Assembly: GCF_003663845.1 (NCBI RefSeq)
Contig: NZ_RCCA01000001.1
Location: 62,001 to 126,000 of the forward strand
Reading direction: 5' to 3'
Source: Chryseobacterium sp. 7
GTDB taxonomy: Bacteria > Bacteroidota > Bacteroidia > Flavobacteriales > Weeksellaceae
Length of the DNA stretch: 64,000 nucleotides
The notes under the pieces were generated by a model that worked only from the letters and a program-made list of their open reading frames with translations, was not told the DNA's origin and made no database searches. Both the position numbers and the translations under genes were made by a program. Below are positions 19,447 through 28,876 of this stretch, piece after piece. The number at the start of each line of letters is the position of its first letter. Position 1 is the stretch's first letter.

Positions 19447-19466
19447 AGATCGGTTTAGACCGATCT
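19447..19466 (-). terminator. Terminator of thioredoxin-like gene, copy 2
   Basis: Perfect 8-bp stem AGATCGGT / ACCGATCT with a TTAG loop, followed leftward by TTTTCT. It lies ~33 bp past the stop of the gene at 19499. It differs from the left copy's terminator, so the repeat edge falls inside this hairpin. Confidence 0.75.
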
Positions 19467-19498
19467 CTTTTTACATAATCAAGTATAGAAAAAGAATT

Positions 19499-20842
19499 CT
19501 ATTTAAAAGCTAATATTTCTTTAATTTCCGCAGTTCTTAATTCTATTTTACCTTTATTATCTACCAAGATAAGAGTTGGAGTTCCTGTAACAGCATAATT
19601 TTTAAAATTTTCTCCTTGTATCCCCTTATAATCACAGTAAACATCCTTCCATTTAAAATCTTTTGCTTTTGCTTTAAAGATTTTCTCCTCCTTATCAGCT
19701 GAAATAGCGATAATATGAATACCTTTTGCTTCTATCTGGCTATAATACATAGGCATTTGTTGTAAAAGGTTTTCACAAGAACCACAACCAGATGCATAAA
19801 AAAGAAGTAATGTTTTATCATAATTTATCTGAGAAGCATAATCCTTTAAGTTAATTACTGTACTGGTATTGGTTGAATCTTTAACTATCAAGTCAGGAGC
19901 CGTTTGCCCCACAGTTCCCTTTTGATAAAGAGCCAATGAACCTTCATAGTTTATAACTTTTCCAGAGCTAATTACTAAAGGAGCAATAGCACTAATATAG
20001 GCGTCTTTTCCTTGTTCATTTAAAAAATAAGCAGTCCTTCCTGCAAAATCAGCATACATATTTTTATCGGAAATCTGCGTGCTAATTTTAACAAAATCTT
20101 CGACAAACCGGAAAGGGCTATTTAATACCTGGGTATGAAGACTTACCCATGAAGAAATAATATTACTCCAATGTCCAGAGGTATAAAGAGCATTCCAATC
20201 CATCTTCTGGGTCAGATATTGAGCGATATTTCTGGCATTCTTTTCTTCTGTATCTTCAAGTTGGGTACCTAGTCCTTGCGTAAGATTAACTATCTGCAGA
20301 AACTTCTGAGCATAATCTGAATTCTTACTGAGTCTATCCTGAAAATTTTTATAAAAGCCCTTTTGCTCTTTATATCTCTCGTCAAAAAGGTTATAACTTT
20401 TATCTTCTTTTGAAAAAGCTTTTGTAGCCTGCAGCATAGATTCGTGACGCATAAGAATTAATTGCTGCTCTTTGTAGAGTTTATTAAGCTCATTTATTTG
20501 ATCATTCCCTTTATAGGTGATATTGGTATCATTAGGCTGTTTTTCCAGGCAACTTACCGAAAAGTCTTTCCCCGGAATAACCATATCTATCCCGCCTCCT
20601 TCCTGAGAATTAGTGATAAGCCACCGGCTCATACCTGTATATGGAGCATATTCCTTCGGAATTGTAAGAGAAAACTTTCCATCTTGAGGTATCGTTCCTT
20701 GGGCTACTATTTTTTGCTTATCTCCCTGAAAAATAATTAAATCATAGGATTTTCCTGCAAACTGTGGAAAATTCATCTGAATATTTTGTGCATTGGAATT
20801 GGTAAACAAAAAGCCCAATGCAAGTAGTATTGCTTTTTTCAT
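19499..20842 (-). CDS. TlpA-like thiol-disulfide oxidoreductase, copy 2
   Basis: 447 residues from the ATG at 20842 (MKKAILLALGFLFTNSNAQ); the frame runs back to 20893 but that part is not signal-like. Nearly identical to the protein at 13871-15214. Differences are few and mostly N-terminal (MNFPQFAGKSYDLII, QKIVAQ) plus a few in the middle such as SLHTQ for SIYTQ. The thioredoxin domain with CGSC and TGTPTLILVDNKG is unchanged. It lies last in the second unit, with its own hairpin terminator. Confidence 0.88.
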   Translation of the reverse strand: MKKAILLALGFLFTNSNAQNIQMNFPQFAGKSYDLIIFQGDKQKIVAQGTIPQDGKFSLTIPKEYAPYTGMSRWLITNSQEGGGIDMVIPGKDFSVSCLEKQPNDTNITYKGNDQINELNKLYKEQQLILMRHESMLQATKAFSKEDKSYNLFDERYKEQKGFYKNFQDRLSKNSDYAQKFLQIVNLTQGLGTQLEDTEEKNARNIAQYLTQKMDWNALYTSGHWSNIISSWVSLHTQVLNSPFRFVEDFVKISTQISDKNMYADFAGRTAYFLNEQGKDAYISAIAPLVISSGKVINYEGSLALYQKGTVGQTAPDLIVKDSTNTSTVINLKDYASQINYDKTLLLFYASGCGSCENLLQQMPMYYSQIEAKGIHIIAISADKEEKIFKAKAKDFKWKDVYCDYKGIQGENFKNYAVTGTPTLILVDNKGKIELRTAEIKEILAFK

Positions 20843-21027
20843 AATAAGTGTGAAATTTTCAATGAATATTTTAAAAAACTTTATGGTATACAAATAAGAT
20901 TTTCTGTGATCTCAAAAGTCTATACTTCCCCAATATTAGCTTCTGGTAAAAATTGAAAATACAGTTTTAAACTGTTTCTCATTTACCTCTTATTGAGAGT
21001 TTCATTTAATACTGCAATTATCGAAAA

Positions 21028-21048
21028 TCGGCGGTTTTTAACCGCCGA
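21028..21048 (-). terminator. Terminator of FISUMP gene, copy 2
   Basis: 9-bp perfect stem TCGGCGGTT / AACCGCCGA with a TTT loop, ~29 bp past the FISUMP stop at 21077. It is the counterpart of the hairpin at 15269-15294. The following bases are only weakly T-rich. Confidence 0.75.
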
Positions 21049-21076
21049 AATAAATAAATTATAAAATTAATAGAAT

Positions 21077-23128
21077 TTATTCTGAAATACAGCGCACACT
21101 GTATCCGAATGCACGGCCGTTATTGCTTGTGTTGTTGCTGCTGACTCCTTGGCCATCTCTAGAGAAGTACACATAGTTCGCGTCCGGGCTGGTAACCTGG
21201 GTACTACTCCAATAGATGCCCTCGAAACCACGATTGCGGAGCTCCCCCGCCCCCTGGTCACGCCACCCCACAGCAGGTAGGAATAAGAAATTTCCAAGTA
21301 AGACACCGTTACTGTAATTAGTGGGGCTATTAGTCCAAGTACCTATACGAGTGATTACGTTATTGCTAGAATTAATCACTTGAGCCCACTGCGCAGAGGT
21401 AGGAACTCTATATCCAGTAGGACAAGGATCGTTGGCCGTTTTTGTAGCATCAGACCAAGTTCCATTTGGAAGTACAGAAGCATTCCATCCTGCAATAGCT
21501 CCACCATTAGCTTGATCTACAGCTTGAGTGATATATCTTCCTGCTTGGTTGGTTTTAGCTCCCCATTGATATTTAGCTCCATGTATCCCTTGTGCTGGAA
21601 CAAGCGGGTTTAAAGTTGTGTCTGTAACCCCTAAATTATGGTTCATAAATGATTTAAACACTCCAGGAGCTGTAAATGCACCAGAGGTTCCTATAATCAG
21701 TTCAATATTCCCAACAGCAGGATCACCATTAATGCTAAATGGGAATGTTGCTAATGCCATTGTATTTCCAGGAGTCAGTTTAAGTGCATTGAAGCTTCCA
21801 TCACCATCAACTGTAATGGTTACTGGTATAGATCCTGAAGGACTGAAGTTCCCTGCTGGGTAACTAATCGTAAATCCATTGGCATCTCCTCCTTGACCTG
21901 TTCCAGAATTGTTTGGCACTACTACGCCAGTATAAGCGTCATAGCTTCCTTTTCCTGCAGTATATGGTATATTAAGAGTAATCTGATTAGCTCCGTTATC
22001 TATAATCCCTTGTATTTCTAATACTCCGCCACCATCATTTGTAGAGATCACAGCACGAGTTTGAGGTAGAGTAAATGTTGCTGTACCCTTACCTACTAAT
22101 TGAGTATTAGTACACGTTAGGGACAGTTTAGTCCATGTTCCAGTAAGTATTCCATCGGCTCCTGGGGTTCCAGTAATAGGATAAGTCACCACAACTGTTT
22201 GCCCAGCCACCAAGGTTACATTACTTCCACTCACCGCACCTCCAACAAAGGTTGGATTTCCTACGGTCAGACTTGTAACCCCACTTAATACTAAATCACT
22301 CGCCGCAAAATTAATTGTTGCTGTAGAAAATGAATTATTGGTGATTGTTAGCTTATAGTTAGCTCCTGATACAGGAGATCCTGCTGTATAGGATCCTGAA
22401 AATCCTGTACAATCTGAAGTAACTACTGTCGCTGCTGTTGTAGACCCAATACAAGTCCAATTGGGAGTAGTGGGATTTCCTAAATTCTGTGACAAACAGC
22501 CTACAGGTGCAATATCACTTCCGCTACAATCAGTACAGTAAACAAGCCCTCCTGTAGCAGGAGACAGAATGGCATCCCTTTGCGCCTTAGTTACTCGGGG
22601 AGGAAGAAATAATTGTGTAGTACTTGCGACATCCAATATCGCAGAGGTATCAGGAGTTGCCACTCCCACTCCTACATTTCCTCCTGTAAATCCAAGAGTA
22701 CTACTGGCCAAATCTACTTGACGATTTCCAGTAAGACTTCCGTTAGAGTTATAAATATTAGAAACTGTGCTTGGATTTGTTCCACTGCTACTTCCTATAG
22801 CTTGCCAAGCAACTCCATCAAAATAATAGTAGCCAGCAGCGGTAATATTTCCGGTTACAGCATCTGGATTTGTAACAGCAGATGTAGCATAAACAATAGT
22901 ACCTGTTTGGTCTGTTCCATATTGCGCATTAGCTGCTTGAATCTGATCTCCTGTAAGACGTGGAGCAATTAGCCCTTCAGGAGTACTTCCATTAGTGTTT
23001 TTAGCAGTCACATCTAAGGTTGCTTTAGGAGAAGCGTTGTTTATACCCACCTGCCCATATGCAATTGAGACTGTTGTTATTGCAAATAGAGTCAATAACT
23101 GTTTTTTAATATTTAAATTTTTAATCAT
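21077..23128 (-). CDS. FISUMP-domain surface protein, copy 2
   Basis: 683 residues from the ATG at 23128, with the same signal peptide and head as copy 1. The first ~115 residues are nearly identical. From there on substitutions scatter through the Gly/Ser/Thr-rich middle (NPSTVSNIYNSNGSLTGNRQ versus TPGTGYNIYDSDGALTGNRQ) and become dense in the FISUMP domain (MNHNLGVTDTTLNPLVPAQG, FLPAVGWRDQGAGELRNRGF). The end GYSVRCISE is conserved. Fewer cysteines than copy 1. Divergence in the exposed domain beside conserved flanks suggests selection for variation or patchy gene conversion. Confidence 0.85.
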   Translation of the reverse strand: MIKNLNIKKQLLTLFAITTVSIAYGQVGINNASPKATLDVTAKNTNGSTPEGLIAPRLTGDQIQAANAQYGTDQTGTIVYATSAVTNPDAVTGNITAAGYYYFDGVAWQAIGSSSGTNPSTVSNIYNSNGSLTGNRQVDLASSTLGFTGGNVGVGVATPDTSAILDVASTTQLFLPPRVTKAQRDAILSPATGGLVYCTDCSGSDIAPVGCLSQNLGNPTTPNWTCIGSTTAATVVTSDCTGFSGSYTAGSPVSGANYKLTITNNSFSTATINFAASDLVLSGVTSLTVGNPTFVGGAVSGSNVTLVAGQTVVVTYPITGTPGADGILTGTWTKLSLTCTNTQLVGKGTATFTLPQTRAVISTNDGGGVLEIQGIIDNGANQITLNIPYTAGKGSYDAYTGVVVPNNSGTGQGGDANGFTISYPAGNFSPSGSIPVTITVDGDGSFNALKLTPGNTMALATFPFSINGDPAVGNIELIIGTSGAFTAPGVFKSFMNHNLGVTDTTLNPLVPAQGIHGAKYQWGAKTNQAGRYITQAVDQANGGAIAGWNASVLPNGTWSDATKTANDPCPTGYRVPTSAQWAQVINSSNNVITRIGTWTNSPTNYSNGVLLGNFLFLPAVGWRDQGAGELRNRGFEGIYWSSTQVTSPDANYVYFSRDGQGVSSNNTSNNGRAFGYSVRCISE

Positions 23129-23206
23129 AATTGTTTGTATTATTTTATTGAGCACAACCTTAATATTATATTTAACATCATTAGTGCGCCTTTAAGAAAT
23201 AAAATT

Positions 23207-23221
23207 GTAGCAATTTGCTAC
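23207..23221. promoter_or_regulatory. 15-bp palindrome, copy 2
   Basis: GTAGCAATTTGCTAC, same sequence and position as 17466-17480, ~80 bp upstream of the second FISUMP start. Possible operator. Confidence 0.4.
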
Positions 23222-23225
23222 CTTA

Positions 23226-23756
23226 TTAGACTAACAATGCGGGGGGAGGCCTGGATAAAAAAGAAAAACAAATTTCAAAGTAATAAGAAATACTATATGA
23301 TATTTTGTGTTGAATACACTCTAAGATAATTAAACTACTATTCAATACTCTTTGTAAAGTATCCTTAAAAAGCATTTTAAAGTTATATGAACTAAATGGG
23401 ATGATCAAATACCCGGCCCCTGTATGAAGTGATAAAAAATGGTAAGGTTCTAATGGAGGGATATTCCAACCCCTATCATCTCTTCTTTTAGAAGAAGTTG
23501 TTAAATCTTTGCTGGTTTCTCTTGAAACAGGTAAAGGGTGATTTTCTTTTTTGACAGTCTTATAAGAAGTATAATTGTTTAAACGAGTAGACGATTCATT
23601 TCCCGAATATGTATACACTGCATTATCGGCATCTGAAGTAACATAAATAGTAGATTTATCACCTATAAATATAGAATTGCTTGTATCACTAATAACTTGT
23701 GATTGACAAAAGCTGAAGATAAAAATTAAATACCCCACCTTATTCGAATGAAACAT
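23226..23756 (-). CDS. Small secreted protein of unknown function, copy 2
   Basis: 176 residues from the ATG at 23756; the predicted protein is the same as the copy at 17485-18015. Signal peptide and SIFIGDKSTIYVT segment are unchanged. Near identity here, against clear divergence in the neighbouring FISUMP gene, is notable. Confidence 0.5.
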   Translation of the reverse strand: MFHSNKVGYLIFIFSFCQSQVISDTSNSIFIGDKSTIYVTSDADNAVYTYSGNESSTRLNNYTSYKTVKKENHPLPVSRETSKDLTTSSKRRDDRGWNIPPLEPYHFLSLHTGAGYLIIPFSSYNFKMLFKDTLQRVLNSSLIILECIQHKISYSISYYFEICFSFLSRPPPALLV

Positions 23757-24398
23757 AAATCTTAACATTTATTAAAGAATTTATAATATATACCTATCAA
23801 ATTAATAGATATGTAAATAAAAAATGTCCAGTTTAAGTAGAGCAAAATTTATTACTTTGAACATTAAGTCCTTCAATAATTTAGAGTATTCTGCCTCCTT
23901 TTTCATTGTTCCATATTTTAATACATCCAAAATGCAGGTTATTCTTGTTTCTTAATAACAAGCTTGCTTCCAAAGATCAATTCTGCTTTAAAAGATTTGA
24001 AAAAAACTTTAATCCTCCGAATTATAACAATAAGTTACTCTCAAAGAAGTATTTTATCTTTTCATATATATTAATATTTATTAGTACAAATTAAAGGCTA
24101 TGTGCTTCAATGAGATAAATAAAAAATGACAAACGTGTTAAAAAAAATGACAAAGCGCATTTGAACCCGATTTTAAATACAAGGAAATCAGATAGAACCA
24201 AGAAATTAGTATATGCCATAGACATACCAATTGAGTAGATAATCAGATTCAGAATATAGAATCTAAACCAACTTTTAACTTAAAAAATTATTGGATAGTG
24301 TCTTTTTTATATTACTAATCTATAACGATCATTTAGAACTAGTTAAAATTTCAAGCAGGTATTTTTGCAGTTTTAATCCTTATGGATAACTTTACCAT
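23757..24398. other. Upstream flank of second unit and spacer
   Basis: Up to 24187 this is the copied flank of the repeat unit, shortened by the ~299-bp deletion. 24188-24398 is unique AT-rich DNA with no recognised gene. Confidence 0.5.
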
Positions 24399-24935
24399 TT
24401 ACTTACAATTTATTGGATCGAAAATTTCTCTAAATACTGCTTTGGAAACATCTTTATAAGTTAAGTTTCCATCACTTTTAGAGTCCCATAATTCTCCAAT
24501 CTTGATAAATAACTTATCTTTTTCTATCTTCATTACTTTTGTTTCAGTTTGTCTTTGCCCATCTATAGTATACTCATATAATAATTCCATTTCATACATG
24601 GAATTTATTTTACCTATAAGATTACCTACAGCTCCATCCTTTTGCCATGGCTGCCAAATCATCTCTCCTCTAATGTCATCATCACTTAAAATTCTCAATT
24701 TAACAATTGTAGAATCTTTACCCTCAACCTTCAAGAAACAATAGTCACCTTCTAAATACTCCGGTTTTTCTAATTTTTCTGAATTTTTTTCACTGTTTTT
24801 TACTTCATGTTTAACAGTATTTACAACAGTATCGCTACCCAAATTCTCATTGCTATTAGAAAAACCATTATTATTCTTTTTACAAGAAAATAGTACAACC
24901 AATACGGTTGTAATAAAGAAATTTAATTTATTCAT
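24399..24935 (-). CDS. Lipoprotein of unknown function
   Basis: 178 residues. MNKLNFFITTVLVVLFSCKK is a lipoprotein signal with lipobox LFSC. A charged Asn/Glu/Lys linker follows to about residue 58, then a compact domain: YLEGDYCFLKVEGKDSTIVK, RGEMIWQPWQKDGAVG, IKIGELWDSKSDG. This type of small lipoprotein is common in Chryseobacterium-like genomes; function is unknown. It lies beside the toxin/two-component locus and reads leftward like the LytTR gene 825 bp upstream, so co-regulation is possible but not shown. Confidence 0.8.
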   Translation of the reverse strand: MNKLNFFITTVLVVLFSCKKNNNGFSNSNENLGSDTVVNTVKHEVKNSEKNSEKLEKPEYLEGDYCFLKVEGKDSTIVKLRILSDDDIRGEMIWQPWQKDGAVGNLIGKINSMYEMELLYEYTIDGQRQTETKVMKIEKDKLFIKIGELWDSKSDGNLTYKDVSKAVFREIFDPINCK

Positions 24936-25759
24936 TTTCTATATTTTAGGACTTTAACAAATCGCTATTGATTAAGCTTCCCATGTTGATCAATTTTTTT
25001 AAATTAATACAATAGTGATTTGTTTAATGTTTAAAAATTATAGCGAGGAAGTATTACCCAACTGTTGTCTTACCTATAGAAAGTAATACGACAATAATAC
25101 TATTTAGCTATCGTCGTGCAAAGGTATTATAGCACCCTTTACTATATTACTTAGCATTGTTATTTAAGTAGAAGTAAACATATATTTCTACTATCCATTA
25201 AGAACAATCCTAAAAATGATTTTTTACGCACTTTAGAATCTATATATCATACACTGCTCTAAAATACGTAGTAGTAGAATATTGTAGTACTATTCATTGA
25301 TAAAAGTTTAGCTTTCGATTAGATATAGCTAAACATGTTATCTAGAATCCTTTCTAATGTTATTTCCTTCCAGATCAAATTAGCCCTAGTACTTCTGACA
25401 CCAATTTAAAATTTAAGCTTCACTAAAGCAAAAAAAAAACAAACAATGAAACAAAACTTCAATCACTCTAAACACTGATGCAATACTGATCTATCAAATA
25501 TTTATATGTCCTTTAGTCAAAAGGATAAAAACGGCTGTATAGTTACTCGCTCACAAAAGGAATAAATCGCGTTATCATAAAATCTCTTAATATGTAGGAA
25601 AAATTTCAAATCATATGCTCCGAAAATTGCCCGAATATTTCACAAAATATAAAAGTTAAAATAATCCTCAAAAAAACTAAATTTCACTTTTCTAACAATA
25701 TTTTTTATTATAACTTCAGAATGGTATACTACTGTACCTATTTAAAATTGCAAATTCAT
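24936..25759. other. Gene-less 0.8 kb
   Basis: AT-rich, with A-runs near 25430 and no credible ORF on either strand. It should hold the promoter of the lipoprotein gene at its left edge. No terminator hairpin recognised for the LytTR gene. Confidence 0.4.
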
Positions 25760-26455
25760 TTATAAGTGTTTAAGAAGATCTCTTTTAAACATATTTCCAA
25801 TTGGTAAAATAATTCCATTATCGATAAAGACCTGTCTTCCTGACACTTTTTTAATATGCTTTAATGAAATTATATACGATCTATGAATTCTTACAAAAAT
25901 ATCTTTATCTAGTTTACTTTCTATTTCTATAGTTGTGGATTGTGTAAGAAGCATTTTTTCAATAGTAAATACTTTTATATAGTTACCATAACTTTGAATA
26001 TATAAAATATCCTTGAAATTCACCATTATATGATCTCCATCCACGCGTAAAGTTATATGGTTTATTACATTTGAATCAACGGTCTTTGATATAGCTCTTC
26101 TTCTATTTAGTACTTTATTAATAGCTAATATAAATGATGTCATATCAAAAGGTTTTACCAGATAATCAACAACCTCATATTTATAGCTCTTAATTGCGTA
26201 CTCCTCATAGGCTGTAGTAATTATGACGTAAGGTTTATTTACTAAAGTATCTAGCATTTCTAGACCTGATATTCCTGGCATATTAATGTCTAAGAATATT
26301 AGATCTACAGAGTTGGAATGCATAAACTCTAATGCATCAATAGAATTAAAAAACTCACCTACCAAGGACAAGGTCTTTATTTTATTAACATAATGCCTTA
26401 TAACTAAATGAGCACCTTGTTCATCATCAATAACTATACACTTTAAATTATTCAT
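25760..26455 (-). CDS. LytTR-family response regulator
   Basis: 231 residues. Receiver domain 1-115: acidic pair D10 D11, phospho-acceptor D56 in LIFLDINMPG, the Thr pair at 80-81 in VIITTAYEEYAIKSY, and K101 in VDYLVKPFD. LytTR DNA-binding domain ~132-231: HITLRVDGDHIMVNFKDILY, IQSYGNYIKVFT, FVRIHRSYIISLKHIKKV, IILPIGNMFKRDLLKHL. All key residues are present. The usual partner is a LytS-type histidine kinase, and one is encoded at 31631, beyond two toxin genes. It probably activates the nearby toxin genes (inference). It reads leftward, away from the ADP-ribosyltransferase gene. Confidence 0.93.
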   Translation of the reverse strand: MNNLKCIVIDDEQGAHLVIRHYVNKIKTLSLVGEFFNSIDALEFMHSNSVDLIFLDINMPGISGLEMLDTLVNKPYVIITTAYEEYAIKSYKYEVVDYLVKPFDMTSFILAINKVLNRRRAISKTVDSNVINHITLRVDGDHIMVNFKDILYIQSYGNYIKVFTIEKMLLTQSTTIEIESKLDKDIFVRIHRSYIISLKHIKKVSGRQVFIDNGIILPIGNMFKRDLLKHL

Positions 26456-27460
26456 CCGTATTTTGTTGAAAAGTATTATTAATCTAGACCTATTCTTATA
26501 TTATAAATATTTGAACTTTTGTCTTTTATTTAGATATTAATCTGCAAATTAAAGACTATATTCTCCTATACATCAATTAAAAGTGACAATCGTGTCACAA
26601 TAAGTGTCCAATTACATTTGACATATTTAAAAGTAATTAATAATTTGATTTTAGGCCTGTTCGTTTTATCAAGAAATATTTATCAAAATTTTCAATTTCA
26701 AAAATTTAGTCTTTATTAGTCAACCTAATGTTATTGCAAATGAAGTGCAGTTTTGGTAAAAACGCCCACTTGAAGACTTTTATATCATTGTTTGCAAGTA
26801 AATGCAAAAGGAAATATATAACATCTTGGCTAAACAATTTTGATAAGCTGACCATATTTTTTGAATTTTTATACCACCAATTTAATTGAAAACATCAATA
26901 GGATATCAGAAAAAAAAATGTCTTTGTCTCCAGATCATGTCGTCATGAAATTATTGTACTTGTCATGAAAAGATGCTATTAAAAAATGAACAAGACCTAT
27001 CAAGAATTGAAATATTGTTCTAAATCAATTTATGCATATTTTTGTAAGAAGTTCAGATTAAAAAAAATCTAAGCATGACTATTCAAATTATATACTTTCC
27101 GGAAGATTTTCTTATAAACCTAAAAATGACATAACTTTCTTATCTCTAATTTTTAATAGTTCATCATCTTATTGATTTATAATTTTCAAGTATTACTAAA
27201 TTAGCATAGAATTATTAGTTGGTTATATTTTATATTAATATGTATAGTGTGTTTGGAGACTTTACATTTGAAATAACCTGTAGTAAGAAATCATTGCTCT
27301 ATTTTAAAATGTAGATCACATGATACACTATGAGTTATATTGATAAAATTAACTTTAACTATTTTAAAGTGGATAGCTTTTAAGTCCTTTTTCTGTAATA
27401 CTATTTAGAAATTTTTAAACAATATCAGTATAAAATATAATGTAATAAAAATAATAGAGA
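26456..27460. other. 1-kb divergent regulatory region between LytTR and toxin genes
   Basis: No ORF. It separates the leftward LytTR gene from the rightward ADP-ribosyltransferase gene, so it should hold both promoters. Visible features: an inverted repeat at 26583-26598 and a repeated GTCATGAAA phrase near 26940 and 26963. I could not assign a LytTR-type direct-repeat site by eye. Confidence 0.45.
26583..26598. promoter_or_regulatory. Inverted repeat upstream of LytTR gene
   Basis: GTGACA-ATCG-TGTCAC, perfect 6-bp arms with a 4-base centre, ~128 bp upstream of the LytTR start. No T-run follows. Possible operator. Confidence 0.35.
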
Positions 27461-28273
27461 ATGAACAAAAACATTTTAAATTTTTCCGTATTTTGGGGAA
27501 TAATATTCACTTCCCATATTTTAACATGTTGTTATGGTGATAGATCAAACTTAGAAGATCTATCTACAGATGATATTATTAATAAAAATAAAGTTCTGAA
27601 AGTACAAAGAATATTTCCAGACAATTTTCCGCTTTCACATAGACACTTAAATACAGATATTACACTTCCTGGTGTCGTTTTTAGAATCGATGCAAGAAGC
27701 CCTACCGCAGGAATGAATTATGATGGAACACATAATATAGGAATATTTAATGCCGGTTTTACTGCAAGAGGAACAGATTATAGTTTAACAAATCACGTAT
27801 TAGGTGGAAACAATAATAATGCAAGCAATATTGGTTCTGGCTATGTAGCTACTACCTCAAGTCCTTCATCAGTTAATGCTATTCTATCCTCAATAACAGG
27901 AAATATGCTATTGCAAGAAATTACCAGAAGAAATGTGCAATTACAAAATAGTGGACGTATTGTAATACGTGCTTACGTATATAGCATAAGACCTACCAAT
28001 TCTAATTTTTATTCTGTAGTTAATAATTTACCCGATGGATCTAGGTGGGATATGTATCGCGGGCAAAACGAATGGCTTGCTGTCGATCGGATTGCCCGAG
28101 AACAAATTCAATCTGCTGTAATATATGAAGACACATTCATTAATGGGGTGCGACAAGGAGGTATTTCGCCTGTTTCTACGGTAAATAATACTTCTTATTC
28201 TCCGAATAATCCGGGATACTTTCCTACTTATTTTAATACAGCCAATGTTGGTGTTACAAAACTTAATCCGTAA
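27461..28273 (+). CDS. Pertussis toxin S1-like ADP-ribosyltransferase, exported
   Basis: 270 residues. The N-terminus FWGIIFTSHILTCC is a signal peptide with a possible non-canonical lipobox. The catalytic domain follows pertussis toxin S1 closely: VFRIDARSP (R75, S1 VYRYDSRPP with Arg9), FNAGFTARG (S1 FQNGFTAWG), SLTNHVLGG (H112, S1 His35), YVATTSSPSS (the S1 STS segment), IVIRAYVYSIRPTNSNFYSV (S1 YIYEVRADNNFYG), QNEWLAVDRIAREQI (E204, S1 QSEYLAHRRIPPENI with Glu129). All three core positions are present, so mono-ADP-ribosyltransferase activity is expected; the target is unknown. The protein ends soon after the catalytic domain and no B-subunit genes are nearby. It converges on a cytolysin gene; a hairpin terminator follows. 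Confidence 0.88.
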   Translation: MNKNILNFSVFWGIIFTSHILTCCYGDRSNLEDLSTDDIINKNKVLKVQRIFPDNFPLSHRHLNTDITLPGVVFRIDARSPTAGMNYDGTHNIGIFNAGFTARGTDYSLTNHVLGGNNNNASNIGSGYVATTSSPSSVNAILSSITGNMLLQEITRRNVQLQNSGRIVIRAYVYSIRPTNSNFYSVVNNLPDGSRWDMYRGQNEWLAVDRIAREQIQSAVIYEDTFINGVRQGGISPVSTVNNTSYSPNNPGYFPTYFNTANVGVTKLNP

Positions 28274-28338
28274 TATTAGAGATATATAAGATAGTTCTTC
28301 TTAAATTTATTACCTTACTTAAGGTGAATTAAAATTTA

Positions 28339-28375
28339 GAACAGTACCAATTTAAAATTGATACTGTTCATTTTT
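28339..28375 (+). terminator. Rho-independent terminator of the ADP-ribosyltransferase gene
   Basis: GAACAGTACCAATTT (28339-28353) pairs with AAATTGATACTGTTC (28355-28369) with one mismatch, followed by ATTTTTCC. It lies 66 bp past the stop codon. The hairpin is long and could also stop transcripts from the right. Confidence 0.8.
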
Positions 28376-28479
28376 CCTGAACAAAGACACTACTGATGTT
28401 AAACTAAAATATGGTTTTATAGAATTAGAAACAAAATTTTTGTAAAAAGGGATATTTGATTCAAAATACAATTGATGTC

Positions 28480-28597
28480 CTTTTTTATTGTTGCAGACAT
28501 TGATGATAATTTATTTCCCTTCATTATTCTATAGGCTCATTACCAAAATTTTGGAATCCACATCTACTCCAATTACTTTTATCTCTAAATTTATCAT
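28480..28597 (-). pseudogene. Possible IS110-type transposase N-terminal relic
   Basis: From the ATG at 28597 the minus strand reads MINLEIKVIGVDVDSKILVM, then SL, a stop, NNEGK and further stops. The IGVDVDSK segment resembles the first acidic motif of IS110-type transposases. It is short and badly decayed, so identification is weak. Confidence 0.3.
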
Positions 28598-28876
28598 AAT
28601 AAAAATTTTAAATTTCATGGGAAAATGCTTTTCTTTTTGACCGGTGTGAAGGTTTTATCTTTATCAAACAGCATTCTATTCGGGCTTTAGAAAACAAACA
28701 TAGGGACTAAAATGTTTAAAAAGATATTCAAAATATACACAGGCTCTGACTTTTTCCTATTGCTCTTTCCAATCTATATTACTAATGAAAATTAAAAATT
28801 TTCATTATCTTGAAGTTTTAATGTGTAAACTTATCACAGGCTCTAAAAGAAGAGTTTGCTTCCGAACTTTTTTAAT

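Larger units (their letters stand above)
19459..24187. repeat. Large direct repeat, right copy (three-gene unit)
   Basis: Right copy of the block at 13831-18744, in the same orientation and about 5.6-5.75 kb downstream. It carries a second TlpA-like gene, a second FISUMP gene and a second small secreted-protein gene. It lacks about 299 bp present in the left copy. The junction lies at AACAATAA, which occurs at both ends of the missing segment in the left copy, indicating deletion between short direct repeats. Confidence 0.9.
28274..28876. other. Intergenic between converging toxin genes
   Basis: Holds the terminator of the ADP-ribosyltransferase gene and a possible small IS110-like relic. 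The rest is AT-rich with no gene. Confidence 0.45.
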
